Part shown: piece by piece, positions 46,251 to 55,285 of the stretch
Layout: each line of letters begins with the position of its first letter
Position numbering within the stretch: the stretch's first letter is position 1
Assembly (NCBI RefSeq): GCF_000233455.1
Contig: NZ_JH376435.1
Location: 1 to 64,000, forward strand
DNA length: 64,000 nucleotides
Direction: 5' to 3'
Source: [Clostridium] citroniae WAL-17108
GTDB taxonomy: Bacteria > Bacillota > Clostridia > Lachnospirales > Lachnospiraceae
Program-made: the position numbers and the translations under genes
Notes under the pieces: generated by a model
Seen by the model: only the letters and a program-made list of their open reading frames with translations
Database searches by the model: none
Told to the model about the DNA's origin: nothing

Positions 46251-47339
46251 TTAATAATCCAGGCTCTCCATATACTTCATATACTTTGCAACCATAAGTG
46301 CAATCTTGAATGTTATGGCATCTTCAAAGATACGCAGATCCAGCCCGGTGCTCTTCTGAAGCTTGTCCAGACGGTATACCAGGGTGTTGCGGTGGATATA
46401 CAGCTGTCTGGAAGTCTCAGACACGTTCAGGCTGTTCTCGAAGAATTTGTTAATGGTTGCAAGTGTCTCCTCGTCAAAGTCATCCGGCGACTTGCCGTCA
46501 AACACTTCGCGGATGAACATCTTACACAGCGGAATGGGTAGCTGGTAGATCAGACGGCCGATCCCCAGATTATTATAAGCGATCACGTTCTTGCTGGCAT
46601 AGAAAATCTTTCCTACGTCCAGAGCCATCTTGGCCTCCTTATAGGAACGTGAAACTTCCTTTATATCATTGATCGTGGTTCCATAAGCAACACGCACCTT
46701 GGTCATGGCCTCTGTGTTCAGCATGTCCAGAATGGTATTGGCTGTTTTATCCAGTTCGCCGTAGGACTCTCCCTGGCGCACTTCCTTTACAAGGATGATG
46801 TTCTTCTCATCCACGGCGGTGATGAAATCCTTTGTCTTGGATGCAAACAGGCTTCTCACTGTCTCCAGTGCATTTACATCCTTCTCGTTGTGGGTCTCAA
46901 TAATGAATACCACACGCTTAACATCCGTGTCAATGTGCAGCTTCTTGGCCCTGTTGTAGATGTCCACTAAAAGCAGGTTGTCAAGCAGCAGGTTCTTGAT
47001 AAAGTTGTCCTTATCAAAACGCTCCTTGTATGCAACCAAAAGGTTCTGGATCTGGAATGCGGCCAGCTTCCCTACCATATACACATCATCACTTGCGCCC
47101 TTGGCAAGGAGGATGTATTCCAGCTGGTGCTCGTCAAACACCTTAAAAAACTGGTATCCCTGAATTACCTGGCTGTCTGCTGGGGAGTCCACAAATACCA
47201 GGATGGAGCTCTCGGAATCTTCCGCATCCGTAAATGTGGATGCAAGCACCTTTCCCTCTGTATCGCATATACCCAAATCAATTCTTGTAATTGCTTTTAA
47301 TCCATCTAATGTGGTCTGAAGTATCTGATTTGAAATCAT
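46251..47339 (-). CDS. CdaR/PucR-type helix-turn-helix regulator
   Basis: This 362-residue protein has an N-terminal sensor-like region and a C-terminal PucR/CdaR helix-turn-helix (VSETSRQLYIHRNTLVYRLD, then KLQKSTGLDLR) with a GGDEF-like central region typical of the sugar-diacid group. It lies just upstream of ftsE on the same strand, 13 bases away. The link of such a regulator with division genes is a positional fact; control of ftsEX is inferred. A ribosome site AAAGGAG lies eight bases before the ATG. Confidence 0.85.
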   Translation of the reverse strand: MISNQILQTTLDGLKAITRIDLGICDTEGKVLASTFTDAEDSESSILVFVDSPADSQVIQGYQFFKVFDEHQLEYILLAKGASDDVYMVGKLAAFQIQNLLVAYKERFDKDNFIKNLLLDNLLLVDIYNRAKKLHIDTDVKRVVFIIETHNEKDVNALETVRSLFASKTKDFITAVDEKNIILVKEVRQGESYGELDKTANTILDMLNTEAMTKVRVAYGTTINDIKEVSRSYKEAKMALDVGKIFYASKNVIAYNNLGIGRLIYQLPIPLCKMFIREVFDGKSPDDFDEETLATINKFFENSLNVSETSRQLYIHRNTLVYRLDKLQKSTGLDLRIFEDAITFKIALMVAKYMKYMESLDY

Positions 47340-47410
47340 TCTATACTCTCCTTTTCAAACGTATTCGGAGTAACTAATATCCCTATTTTCATATTTTAAT
47401 GCAAAATTAC

Positions 47411-47438
47411 AAAAAAAGCAAGAGAGTTGTACACTCTC
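47411..47438 (-). terminator. Terminator of the MsmX-like gene
   Basis: GAGAGT and ACTCTC (47422-47438) form a tight hairpin and TTGCTTTTTTTG follows on the minus strand. Confidence 0.85.
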
Positions 47439-47480
47439 CTGCCCCTTTTTACCTTAATTTTCATTTACGTTTTATAAAAA

Positions 47481-48593
47481 CTAGTTAAGAATCACGAGTT
47501 CAGTATCTTTGTCAAACACATGGATCTTCTCTAAATCCATGGCCAGCTGGATTGTATCCCCAGGTCTTGCGGTGGTACGCGGATTTACTTTTGCAGTAAA
47601 GTCAGCATCTTCAATATCAAAATACAGCAGTACCTCGGAGCCTAACATCTCGTATACACGTACGGTTGCGTCAAACACGCTCTTTGGTGACATGGCCAGG
47701 AAGGATTCCTCATCATGAAGATCCTCAGGACGGATTCCCAGGACAACTGTCTTTCCTACATATCCCGCTCCCTCCAGCTTCTTTGCCTTTCCTTCCGGAA
47801 GTGCCACGGTGTGCGCTCCAAATGTCAATGTAATATCGGAACCGGACTTTCCAACCACTGCCTCGATCATATTCATCTGAGGAGCTCCGATAAATCCTGC
47901 CACGAACTTGTTGCATGGCTTATCATACAGGTTCTGTGGGCTGTCTACCTGCTGAACAACACCGTCCTTCATAACAACGATCCGTGTTCCCAGTGTCATG
48001 GCCTCTGTCTGGTCATGTGTTACGTAAATAATGGTGGTTTCCAGTCTCTGGTGCAGTTTGGAAATCTCTACGCGCATCTGGCCTCTCAGCTTTGCGTCCA
48101 GGTTGGACAGCGGCTCGTCCATCAGGAATACTTTGGGGCTGCGGACAATGGCACGTCCCATGGCCACACGCTGTCTCTGGCCGCCGGAAAGAGCCTTCGG
48201 CTTACGGTCTAACAGATGCTCCAGATCAAGGATCCTGGCTGCGTTGTGTACCTTTTCATCGATCTCAGCCTTTGGTGTCTTTCTCAGTTTCAGTCCAAAC
48301 GCCATGTTATCGTATACGGACATATGTGGATACAGGGCGTAGTTCTGGAATACCATTGCAATGTCTCTGTCCTTTGGCTCAACATCATTTACCAACTTAT
48401 CATCGATATACAGTTCACCGGAAGAGATGTCCTCCAGACCAGCGATCATACGCAGGGTGGTGGACTTACCACATCCTGAAGGGCCAACGAAAATGATAAA
48501 TTCCTTGTCTTCGATCGTCAGGTTAAAATCCTTAACTGCAACAAAACCGTTGGGATATTTCTTGGTTACATTCTTCAGCAATAAACTAGCCAT
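47481..48593 (-). CDS. Stand-alone sugar ABC ATPase (MsmX/UgpC family)
   Basis: This 370-residue ATPase has Walker A GPSGCGKSTTLRM, the signature LSGGQRQRVAMGRAIV, Walker B FLMDEPLSNLDAKLRGQM and a TOBE/OB domain (GIRPEDL). No permease or binding protein is adjacent, which fits MsmX-type ATPases shared by several sugar importers. AGGAGG nine bases upstream selects the ATG at 48593 over a longer frame. It is framed by its own terminator. The shared role is inferred from the context. Confidence 0.9.
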   Translation of the reverse strand: MASLLLKNVTKKYPNGFVAVKDFNLTIEDKEFIIFVGPSGCGKSTTLRMIAGLEDISSGELYIDDKLVNDVEPKDRDIAMVFQNYALYPHMSVYDNMAFGLKLRKTPKAEIDEKVHNAARILDLEHLLDRKPKALSGGQRQRVAMGRAIVRSPKVFLMDEPLSNLDAKLRGQMRVEISKLHQRLETTIIYVTHDQTEAMTLGTRIVVMKDGVVQQVDSPQNLYDKPCNKFVAGFIGAPQMNMIEAVVGKSGSDITLTFGAHTVALPEGKAKKLEGAGYVGKTVVLGIRPEDLHDEESFLAMSPKSVFDATVRVYEMLGSEVLLYFDIEDADFTAKVNPRTTARPGDTIQLAMDLEKIHVFDKDTELVILN

Positions 48594-48857
48594 TCTGTTC
48601 TTTCCTCCTAAAATTCGCTTTGCTTGCATGTAAAAAAACGTGGTAAAATGCCTGTTTCCGCTGGGTTTTCCCGGTGCAGAAGCATCATTTGTAACTGTTA
48701 ATATCATACATGAAACCCTCTGAGGAATCCATATTGTAAATCAACAAAATACAATTTTGGGATTTAGCTAATTTGTATACGAAAAAAAAAAAGTGCTGTA
48801 AATCACAAAGTATTCCAATAATTCCCGTTAAAAATTTGTTTATTATGTTAATCAGTG

Positions 48858-49697
48858 TCAATATTCAATAAAACCTTCTCCAAAAACCTCCCTTGCATCA
48901 CTCACAATGACAAATGCTCTTGCGTCAAATTCAGACACGATCTCTCTTATTTTTACGATCTCCTTCTTGGAAACCACGCAGAACAGCATCTTTTTCTCCT
49001 CATTGGAGTACATCCCCCTTGCCTCCAGGCTTGTAACCCCTCTCCCCATCCGCTCCAGGATCGCGTCCGCGATTTCCCTGTAGCTGTCGGAGATGATATA
49101 TGCCTGTTTGGAGAACTTAAGGCCTTCGATCAGGCCGTCCGTCACCTTGGACACACAGAAAATGGCGATCAGGGCATAGAGAGCTGTGGGAATGCCAAAC
49201 ACCGTTGCACCCGCCAGCACAATGATCCCGTCCAGCACCTGCATGATCTGCGCCAGTGTATAATGCTTCATCCGCTTCTGCATCAATGCTGCCAGCATAT
49301 CCGTGCCCCCGGTGGTACAACTGGCCAGAAATACCATGCCTGTCCCCACGCCGCTTATGATACCGCCAAAGAGGGCTGACAAAAGGATGTCATTGCCCAT
49401 ATAGGAAGCCTCAGGCAGCACATAAAGGGATACGGACAGCATCACGGTTGAAAACAGGGTGCGTTTGATGAACTTCCAGCCCATGACATACAGCCCCGCT
49501 GCAAACAGCGGGATATTGAGAAGGGTATTGGTCAGCCATAGCGGTACGGACCACAGTTCCTTGGCAATGATGGCCAGGCCGGACACACCTCCTGTTACCA
49601 TACTGACCGGATCATAAATACTTTTAATAGCAAATCCAATAAGAAACGTCCCCACCACGATCAGGCCATAATCCCCAGCCACACTTCTCCTGTTCAT
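48858..49697 (-). CDS. YitT-family membrane protein (DUF2179)
   Basis: This 279-residue protein has five or six spans in the first 190 residues (GTFLIGFAIKSIYDPVSMVT, TGGTDMLAALMQKR) and a C-terminal cytosolic DUF2179 domain of about 90 residues (KQAYIISDSYREIADAIL). The family is widespread in Firmicutes, with poorly known function. It follows cvfB by 87 bases and may be the end of the ackA operon. Confidence 0.88.
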   Translation of the reverse strand: MNRRSVAGDYGLIVVGTFLIGFAIKSIYDPVSMVTGGVSGLAIIAKELWSVPLWLTNTLLNIPLFAAGLYVMGWKFIKRTLFSTVMLSVSLYVLPEASYMGNDILLSALFGGIISGVGTGMVFLASCTTGGTDMLAALMQKRMKHYTLAQIMQVLDGIIVLAGATVFGIPTALYALIAIFCVSKVTDGLIEGLKFSKQAYIISDSYREIADAILERMGRGVTSLEARGMYSNEEKKMLFCVVSKKEIVKIREIVSEFDARAFVIVSDAREVFGEGFIEY

Positions 49698-49784
49698 AAC
49701 CCCAACTTCCTTTCCATTTCAGTCAAACATAAGGCAGCCACCATAAAAAGGGGACTGCCGGATATCTTCTATATACGCGCTTTT

Positions 49785-50618
49785 CTATATACGCTCAATG
49801 GTCTTTTCCGTGATCCGTATTTTTCCCTCTTTTAGCAGACGCCCCACCGCGCGCTTAAACGCGTTCTTGCTCATGTGGAACTCCCGCATGATGACATCCG
49901 GGTTTGCCCTGTCGTTAAAAGGCAGGACCCCGTCAAACTCATCCATAACCTTAAGTACGGCTTCCGCATCCGTTCCCATCTGCACGTACGCCCTCTCGCG
50001 GGCACACAGATCCAGTTTGCCGTCCTCCCGGACCTTGGTCACCCTGGCCTGCACCGTATCCCCTTCCCTGAATTTTCCAAAAAGTTCTTTTTTTGGGATC
50101 AGGCCGTAATATTTGTTATCCACTGCCACAAAAGCCCCAATAGTATCATTGATCTCATAGATTGTACCGGTAACCCAGTCCTCCTCCTTGTAAGGAGACT
50201 GGTTGCTCATGTGGGAATACACCCGCATGGTGGCTGCCAGACGCTTGCTCTTGTCCACATAGAGGGTCACGAGACAGCGCTCCCCCTTGCGCACGGGGTG
50301 TGTCTGCTCCTTAAAGGGAAGCAGCAGATCCTTCTCCAGTCCCATGTCCAGGAACGCCCCCATCTTTGCCACGTCCTTCACCTCCAGCATGGCGGTCTCT
50401 CCCACCTGCAGCTTGGGCATGCCCGTGGTGGCAATAAGGCGGTCTGAGGAATCCTTATAGATGAACACCTTCACCTTGTCCCCGATCTTAGCGCCCTCCG
50501 GCACCTGCTTCTTTGGAAGAAGCACTGCGGGCTCGTCCTCAGCCTGCTCTCCCACATATACGCCAAAATCCTTTGTCCTGAGTATCTCCAACTCCTGTAC
50601 TTTGCCTAATTCAATCAT
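49785..50618 (-). CDS. CvfB-type S1 RNA-binding protein
   Basis: This 277-residue cytosolic protein has three S1-like OB domains in a row (about 1-60, 65-130 and 145-210) and a C-terminal winged helix (MREFHMSKNAFKRAVGRLLK). That is the CvfB order. CvfB affects virulence gene expression in Staphylococcus, probably through RNA. It lies 24 bases after the thioesterase gene. Confidence 0.9.
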   Translation of the reverse strand: MIELGKVQELEILRTKDFGVYVGEQAEDEPAVLLPKKQVPEGAKIGDKVKVFIYKDSSDRLIATTGMPKLQVGETAMLEVKDVAKMGAFLDMGLEKDLLLPFKEQTHPVRKGERCLVTLYVDKSKRLAATMRVYSHMSNQSPYKEEDWVTGTIYEINDTIGAFVAVDNKYYGLIPKKELFGKFREGDTVQARVTKVREDGKLDLCARERAYVQMGTDAEAVLKVMDEFDGVLPFNDRANPDVIMREFHMSKNAFKRAVGRLLKEGKIRITEKTIERI

Positions 50619-50642
50619 CTTTTTCTCCCTCTGGTCTTTCGT

Positions 50643-51383
50643 CTAACGCAGTTTTTCCTGCATCTGCGGCTCCGTCTGCAGCCATACGACTGCATAAGTA
50701 TCCTGTGTTGCACTGTCGTCCAGGGATACCGTCCACTCATGAGCGCTCCCCTGGCTTACACGGGGGATGATCACATTCCCCAAAACTGCCGCTTTCTTAT
50801 AGTCTGCCCGTATTTCCCTGATTCTAAGCCCTTCCGGTATGGATTCCCTGGCCATGTCCACATACTGGGCATTGTTTACATGGTGGTTTGTATCGATATG
50901 GTGCCTTGCCACCACAATGGGCTTTCCCTCACCATAGTGATCAGGCACCGGTATTTTCCTGGGCGCAGGGCTCAGAATCAGGGGCGCCTCCGCTTTTCCG
51001 TAGGGGGCCGTATCCTCGGGATGCACCCGGATGGGCGTATTCTTTTCTGTGTCATAAAGGAACCACACAGACCCGGCCCTCACAAGATGTCTGCCCTCCC
51101 CGTCCAGAAGGACAAAATTACGGTACCCGTAAATGCCTTTGAAGGAGCAGTGCCACGTGCCCACCACCAGTTTTTCTCCCAGCCGCGGATAACGGTCGAT
51201 CATGATCTGCCAGGAAGACAAAAGCCACGCTTTGTGGTTGCTGTCCAGATACTCCACCCCCACCCGGGCGTCCTCCGACTGGAAGGTACTGCAGTCCTGC
51301 ATGTAATTAATGATTCCCACAAGGGAAAGCTGTCCGTATTCGTCCGTCTCACTGTAACGGACCCTGCTGTTAAATGTATACAT
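50643..51383 (-). CDS. Acyl-ACP thioesterase (FatA/FatB family)
   Basis: This 246-residue enzyme has two hot-dog domains. The catalytic Asn/His motif is in HHIDTNHHVNNAQYVDMA; the first hot dog starts RVRYSETDEYGQLSL. It would release free fatty acids from acyl-ACP in the cytosol. GAGGT lies before the ATG at 51383. It follows ackA by 87 bases. Free fatty acid release may feed branched or short-chain acid metabolism. Confidence 0.9.
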   Translation of the reverse strand: MYTFNSRVRYSETDEYGQLSLVGIINYMQDCSTFQSEDARVGVEYLDSNHKAWLLSSWQIMIDRYPRLGEKLVVGTWHCSFKGIYGYRNFVLLDGEGRHLVRAGSVWFLYDTEKNTPIRVHPEDTAPYGKAEAPLILSPAPRKIPVPDHYGEGKPIVVARHHIDTNHHVNNAQYVDMARESIPEGLRIREIRADYKKAAVLGNVIIPRVSQGSAHEWTVSLDDSATQDTYAVVWLQTEPQMQEKLR

Positions 51384-51470
51384 AGTTACCTCGTTGTCCA
51401 AACCGGTCTGACACCGGAATCATTCCTCTGGCCATTGTATCATACATATGGCCTTTAATACAAGCGGGTT

Positions 51471-52703
51471 TCAGGAACCTTTTCCAACCTTTTCAGGCCT
51501 TTTTTTCAGTCCCTTTGCCACGGTTGCCGCTTCCCTGGCGATCTCCAGTTCCTCATTGGTCTTGATCACAAGCACATTCACCTTTGAGGAGGCATCGGAG
51601 ATCCTCACAGCCTCCCCCTCCTCCCGGTTCTTTAACTCGTCAATAGCAATGCCCAGATACTCCAGATAGCTGCAGATCTCCTCACGGATATCGGAGTCAT
51701 TTTCCCCGATCCCCGCTGTGAAGACAATGTTGTCTACCCCGTTCATGGCAGCCGCATAGCTGCCCACATATTTGGCCACCTTATACGCAAATATCTCCCT
51801 TGCCAGGGCAGCCTTTTCATGGTATTTGATCTCCGCGTCCTTCAGTTCCCTGAAATCGCTGGAACAATTCTTGGAAATGCCCAGCACGCCGGACTCCTGA
51901 TTGAGAATGGTCATGATCTGCTGGAAATCCAGCCCTTCCTTCTTGGAGAGGAATTCCAGGGCACCCGGGTCCACATCCCCGCACCGCGTTCCCATCACCA
52001 GGCCCTCCAGGGGCGTAAAGCCCATGGAATTGTCCACCACCTGCCCGTACTTTACAGCGCAGATGCTGGCTCCATTGCCCAGATGGCAGACAATGGTCTT
52101 TACCCTGCCGGGATCCTGCCCCATGAACTGGGCCGCCCTGCGGGACACATATCGGTGGCTGATGCCGTGGAATCCATACCTGCGTATCTTATGCTTCTCA
52201 TAATACTGGTAAGGCAGTCCGTACAGGAACGCCTTGGGTTCCATGGTTTGGTTAAATGCCGTGTCGAACACCCCTACCATCAGGGTATCCGGCATCAAAG
52301 TGCGGCAGGCCTCCACCCCCACCAGATTGGCCGGATTGTGCAGCGGCGCCAGGTCATTGCACTCTGTCATGGCCTGGATGACCTCCTGGGTAATGACCAC
52401 GGAACCGGTAAACTTCTCCCCCCCATGGACCAGGCGGTGCCCAACCACATCGATCTCCCCGAACTTACTGATCACTCCCTGTTCAGGGTCTGTTAAGGTG
52501 TCCAGTATGATGTGCACAGCCTGGGTATGGTTTTCCATGGCCGTCTGTTCCTTTAGGGAAATGCCGGTATCCGTCCTGTAGGTAAACCGGCCGTCAATAC
52601 CAATCCGCTCGCATAGCCCCTTTGCCAGTACCCTCTCAGTCTCCGAATCAATGACCTGAAACTTCAGTGAGGAACTTCCGCTGTTGATAACAAGAATCTT
52701 CAT
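51471..52703 (-). CDS. Acetate kinase
   Basis: This 410-residue kinase makes ATP and acetate from acetyl phosphate. The family motifs LVINSGSSSLKFQ, the VGHRLVHGGEKF region, IVCHLGNGASICAVKYG, DTSMGFTPLEG-like (here NSMGFTPLEGLVMGTRCGD) and FTAGIGENDSDIRE are all present. AAGGTGGG precedes the ATG at 52703; a longer open frame has no support. A consensus promoter lies at 52753-52781. Phosphotransacetylase is not in the window. Confidence 0.95.
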   Translation of the reverse strand: MKILVINSGSSSLKFQVIDSETERVLAKGLCERIGIDGRFTYRTDTGISLKEQTAMENHTQAVHIILDTLTDPEQGVISKFGEIDVVGHRLVHGGEKFTGSVVITQEVIQAMTECNDLAPLHNPANLVGVEACRTLMPDTLMVGVFDTAFNQTMEPKAFLYGLPYQYYEKHKIRRYGFHGISHRYVSRRAAQFMGQDPGRVKTIVCHLGNGASICAVKYGQVVDNSMGFTPLEGLVMGTRCGDVDPGALEFLSKKEGLDFQQIMTILNQESGVLGISKNCSSDFRELKDAEIKYHEKAALAREIFAYKVAKYVGSYAAAMNGVDNIVFTAGIGENDSDIREEICSYLEYLGIAIDELKNREEGEAVRISDASSKVNVLVIKTNEELEIAREAATVAKGLKKRPEKVGKGS

Positions 52704-52752
52704 GTGAATCCCACCTTCCCCCTGGTTGTACAAACAATGTATGGTTAAAAAA

Positions 52753-52781
52753 ATTATATACCAGTTTCTGGATGGTGTCAA
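52753..52781 (-). promoter_or_regulatory. Consensus promoter of ackA
   Basis: TTGACA (52776-52781), 17 bases and TATAAT (52753-52758) match the sigma-A consensus at all twelve positions. It starts just past the tRNA terminator. Confidence 0.9.
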
Positions 52782-52792
52782 AAACAATCATC

Positions 52793-52834
52793 AAAAAAGC
52801 CTTTAAATACAAGGATCCTCCCTTATATTTAAAG
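52793..52834 (-). terminator. Terminator of the first tRNA-Gln
   Basis: CTTTAAATA and TATTTAAAG pair, with AAGG/CCTT inside, and GCTTTTTTG follows on the minus strand. Confidence 0.85.
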
Positions 52835-52846
52835 ACTTTACCTGAA

Positions 52847-52918
52847 CTGGGCTACAAGGATTCGAACCTTGAAATGACGGAGTCAGAGTCCGTTGCCTTA
52901 CCATTTGGCGATAGCCCA
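52847..52918 (-). tRNA. tRNA-Gln (anticodon CTG), copy 1
   Basis: The cloverleaf is complete: acceptor TGGGCTA/TAGCCCA, D arm, anticodon stem ACGGA/TCCGT with loop CTCTGAC (anticodon CTG), T arm AAGGTTCGAATCCTT, and discriminator G. CCA is not encoded. U1-A72 and G73 fit tRNA-Gln. It has its own promoter and terminator. Confidence 0.95.
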
Positions 52919-52992
52919 TTATAAATTCCCCGCACCTTCCAGTCTCCGGGACCAGCTTACTGCCTGGCGCCTAACTGTCAGCTGCGGAATTT

Positions 52993-53021
52993 ATTATACC
53001 CATATTGTGCCATTTAGTCAA
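52993..53021 (-). promoter_or_regulatory. Promoter of the first tRNA-Gln
   Basis: TTGACT (53016-53021), 17 bases and TATAAT (52993-52998). The leader to the tRNA is about 68 bases, much longer than at copy 2. Confidence 0.85.
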
Positions 53022-53133
53022 GCACTTTTTTAATTTTTCTGATATTTTTTTAATACCCTGTTTCAATCCTTTTTCAATAATCCCTGTTTTGTCCTCTGTT
53101 CCCTTTACAACAGCCCGGATCCTTATCGGATCC

Positions 53134-53811
53134 TTATGAGGTCATTGCGTCCGTGGCCTCGGAATAATCCGGAATCCAGCCTGCCAAAGCAGCCGAAACC
53201 TTTTCAATAAAGAAATGGGAAATATTTCCCACAATCAGGGCGGCGATCACGGTGCCTTCACGGATTCCCAGCACCTGACCCTTGACCAGGACTGACACCA
53301 CAACTGCGCTGGCCACAATACTCATATCAAAACCTGTCTTTACATGGCCGAATCTCCAGCCTGTAAGACCTGCGATCACGCGCACAAGGCCCTCTCCCGG
53401 AAGGATCAGGACATTTGGTATAACCTCAAGGGCAATCCCCAGTCCCAAAAAAACACAGCCCAGAAGCAGCATCAGTATTTCTCCCACATATCCGCCGGTC
53501 TGCCAATAGGAAAGCAGACGCAGCCAGCCATCAATACAGACGGAAAAAAGCAGAGCGGCCGGAAGCTGGAGCAGCTGGATCTTCTGGAAGGATTTTCCCA
53601 AAAGGACCACCTGTATGATGAACATGACGGAATTTACCATCATGGTAAACACCCCCAGACTGTGGGGGAAAATAAAGGTCAATACAAAAGCAAGGCTGGT
53701 AATCGGCGATGTCCCAAGCCCTGCTTTTGTAATAAGGCTAATTCCCAATGCACTGAATATAACTCCTGCGATAAACATTCCATAACGTTTTAACATATCT
53801 GAATTTTTCAC
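53134..53811 (-). CDS. YczE/DUF6198-type membrane protein
   Basis: This 225-residue protein has five predicted spans and the family patterns GISLITKAGLGTSPITSLAF and LGLGIALEVIPNVLILPGEG. It resembles the membrane part of YitT. Its function is unknown. An inverted pair TTTTTGGC/GCCAAAAA lies just upstream (53826-53846) and might be an operator. Confidence 0.82.
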   Translation of the reverse strand: MKNSDMLKRYGMFIAGVIFSALGISLITKAGLGTSPITSLAFVLTFIFPHSLGVFTMMVNSVMFIIQVVLLGKSFQKIQLLQLPAALLFSVCIDGWLRLLSYWQTGGYVGEILMLLLGCVFLGLGIALEVIPNVLILPGEGLVRVIAGLTGWRFGHVKTGFDMSIVASAVVVSVLVKGQVLGIREGTVIAALIVGNISHFFIEKVSAALAGWIPDYSEATDAMTS

Positions 53812-53964
53812 GTGCCCGCACCTCTAATTTTTTTGGCATGGCCAAAAATTATTTATATATTTATCATAGCACGTTCAAATCCCCTCCACAATTGGCATAC
53901 TGACCAACTTCTCTCTTGATTTTCAGCAATATTCACAAATATTTTCATGATACCTAAAAATTTT

Positions 53965-54996
53965 TTAGGCTCTTCTCTGCCTTTTATCAATCAGGATATG
54001 GGCGATCAGTGTCACGGCTGCACTGAAAACCAGCTGCACATAATAGGCGATCCCCCTGGACAGGACCATGGCAGGAAGGAGCAGGTCCCCATAAAAGATG
54101 GGATCGAAGATGGTCAGGAATAAATGCTCGCTGATCCCCATGCCCCCGGGCAGGGGCAGCATATCTGCGGATATGGATATGGCTGACTGAAGCAGGATCA
54201 GGGCAGCCATATGTGTTCCTGTGAGTCCAAATGCCTTATACACAAAATATGTAACAGAAAATAAGGCCGTCCTTTGGCAAAAGGTGAGAAACATCACACG
54301 GATCAAAACCTCCTTGTGCTGCCGCAGATAGGCGGACGTATCATTGTAATGATCCATGGTCATGTTCAGCCGCTCTGTCCTTGAAGTTTTATCCTTCAGA
54401 ATGTGCAGCCTGACAAGAAATCCCAGCAGCTTCATCACAATATTCTTGGCAAGGGAAGTATGGAAGGCCAGGATCAGCATGGCCAGACAGAATACAACAT
54501 TCAATGTGAGTCCCAGATAGAATACGGGCATGGCCTCGCAGACATAGCGGTTCAGCAATCCTCTGCCAAACAGGACCAGAAGACATCCCGTTATAACCAG
54601 CACTAATTTATATGTAATGGTGACCACCATCAGCACCACGGTAGCCACAGGCACCGGGATCATGTTCCTTCGCATGTAATACACCTGGGCCGGCTGGCCT
54701 CCTCCTGCGGAAGGAGTGATGCAGCTGAAAAAGAACCCCACTGAAGAATACATAAAGCAGGTCCTTCTCTTTGTTTTTATATGCAGGGTGCCGAACAGAT
54801 AGTGAAGAATCGCGGATTCAGCCCATATAAAAAATACCACACATGCAACTCCCATTATCAAATAAAACGTCTTGGCCTCGGTAATGGTTTCTGCGATATC
54901 GCTTAAATCTTCCCCTTTAAACACGCTGTAAATGGTCAGCAGAAATACGATCAGCAAAAATGCCCCATTGATCATATTCTTCTTTCTCTTGGACAT
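53965..54996 (-). CDS. Lysylphosphatidylglycerol-synthase-type (UPF0104) membrane protein
   Basis: This 343-residue protein has about eight spans and the family pattern SSVGFFFSCITPSAGGGQPAQ and LLPLPGGMGISEHLFL. It matches the flippase/transmembrane part of MprF-like proteins without the synthase domain. I chose the ATG at 54996; the frame is open through the tRNA upstream, which is not coding. AGGGG lies before the start. Lipid or polyprenol-lipid translocation is likely. Confidence 0.87.
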   Translation of the reverse strand: MSKRKKNMINGAFLLIVFLLTIYSVFKGEDLSDIAETITEAKTFYLIMGVACVVFFIWAESAILHYLFGTLHIKTKRRTCFMYSSVGFFFSCITPSAGGGQPAQVYYMRRNMIPVPVATVVLMVVTITYKLVLVITGCLLVLFGRGLLNRYVCEAMPVFYLGLTLNVVFCLAMLILAFHTSLAKNIVMKLLGFLVRLHILKDKTSRTERLNMTMDHYNDTSAYLRQHKEVLIRVMFLTFCQRTALFSVTYFVYKAFGLTGTHMAALILLQSAISISADMLPLPGGMGISEHLFLTIFDPIFYGDLLLPAMVLSRGIAYYVQLVFSAAVTLIAHILIDKRQRRA

Positions 54997-55043
54997 AGGC
55001 TTCCCCTTTTCCCGGTCACCCCGGACAATACCGGGAATATAGC

Positions 55044-55076
55044 AAAAAATCCCGCAAGAAGGTTCTCTTACGGGAT
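55044..55076 (-). terminator. Terminator of the second tRNA-Gln
   Basis: ATCCCG pairs with CGGGAT (55049-55076) with AAGA/TTCTT-type pairing inside; TTTTTG follows on the minus strand. Confidence 0.88.
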
Positions 55077-55088
55077 GATAAACGCGAG

Positions 55089-55160
55089 CTGGGCTACAAG
55101 GATTCGAACCTTGAAATGACGGAGTCAGAGTCCGTTGCCTTACCATTTGGCGATAGCCCA
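55089..55160 (-). tRNA. tRNA-Gln (anticodon CTG), copy 2
   Basis: It is identical over 72 bases to copy 1 at 52847-52918, with the same anticodon CTG and discriminator G. It has its own promoter and terminator. Confidence 0.95.
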
Positions 55161-55177
55161 TCAACACAACGAAAGTT

Positions 55178-55206
55178 ATTATATACTACAGATTTGATTT
55201 CGTCAA
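55178..55206 (-). promoter_or_regulatory. Promoter of the second tRNA-Gln
   Basis: TTGACG (55201-55206), 17 bases and TATAAT (55178-55183), with a leader of about 11 bases. Confidence 0.88.
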
Positions 55207-55285
55207 GTATATTTTGAAAATTTATCCAAAATATAGTTCGGACAATATATCTCGGACATCATACAGCCGGAATGTCAGCAGGATG

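Noticed and set aside
52919..52992. A decayed third tRNA or a T-box upstream of the first tRNA-Gln
   Set aside because: There is no T-arm or T-box core, and the outer stem overlaps the -10 to +1 region, so it would not be transcribed whole.
54997..55167. N-terminal extension of the LPG-synthase-type protein
   Set aside because: The extra frame runs through the tRNA-Gln gene and its terminator, so it is not coding.
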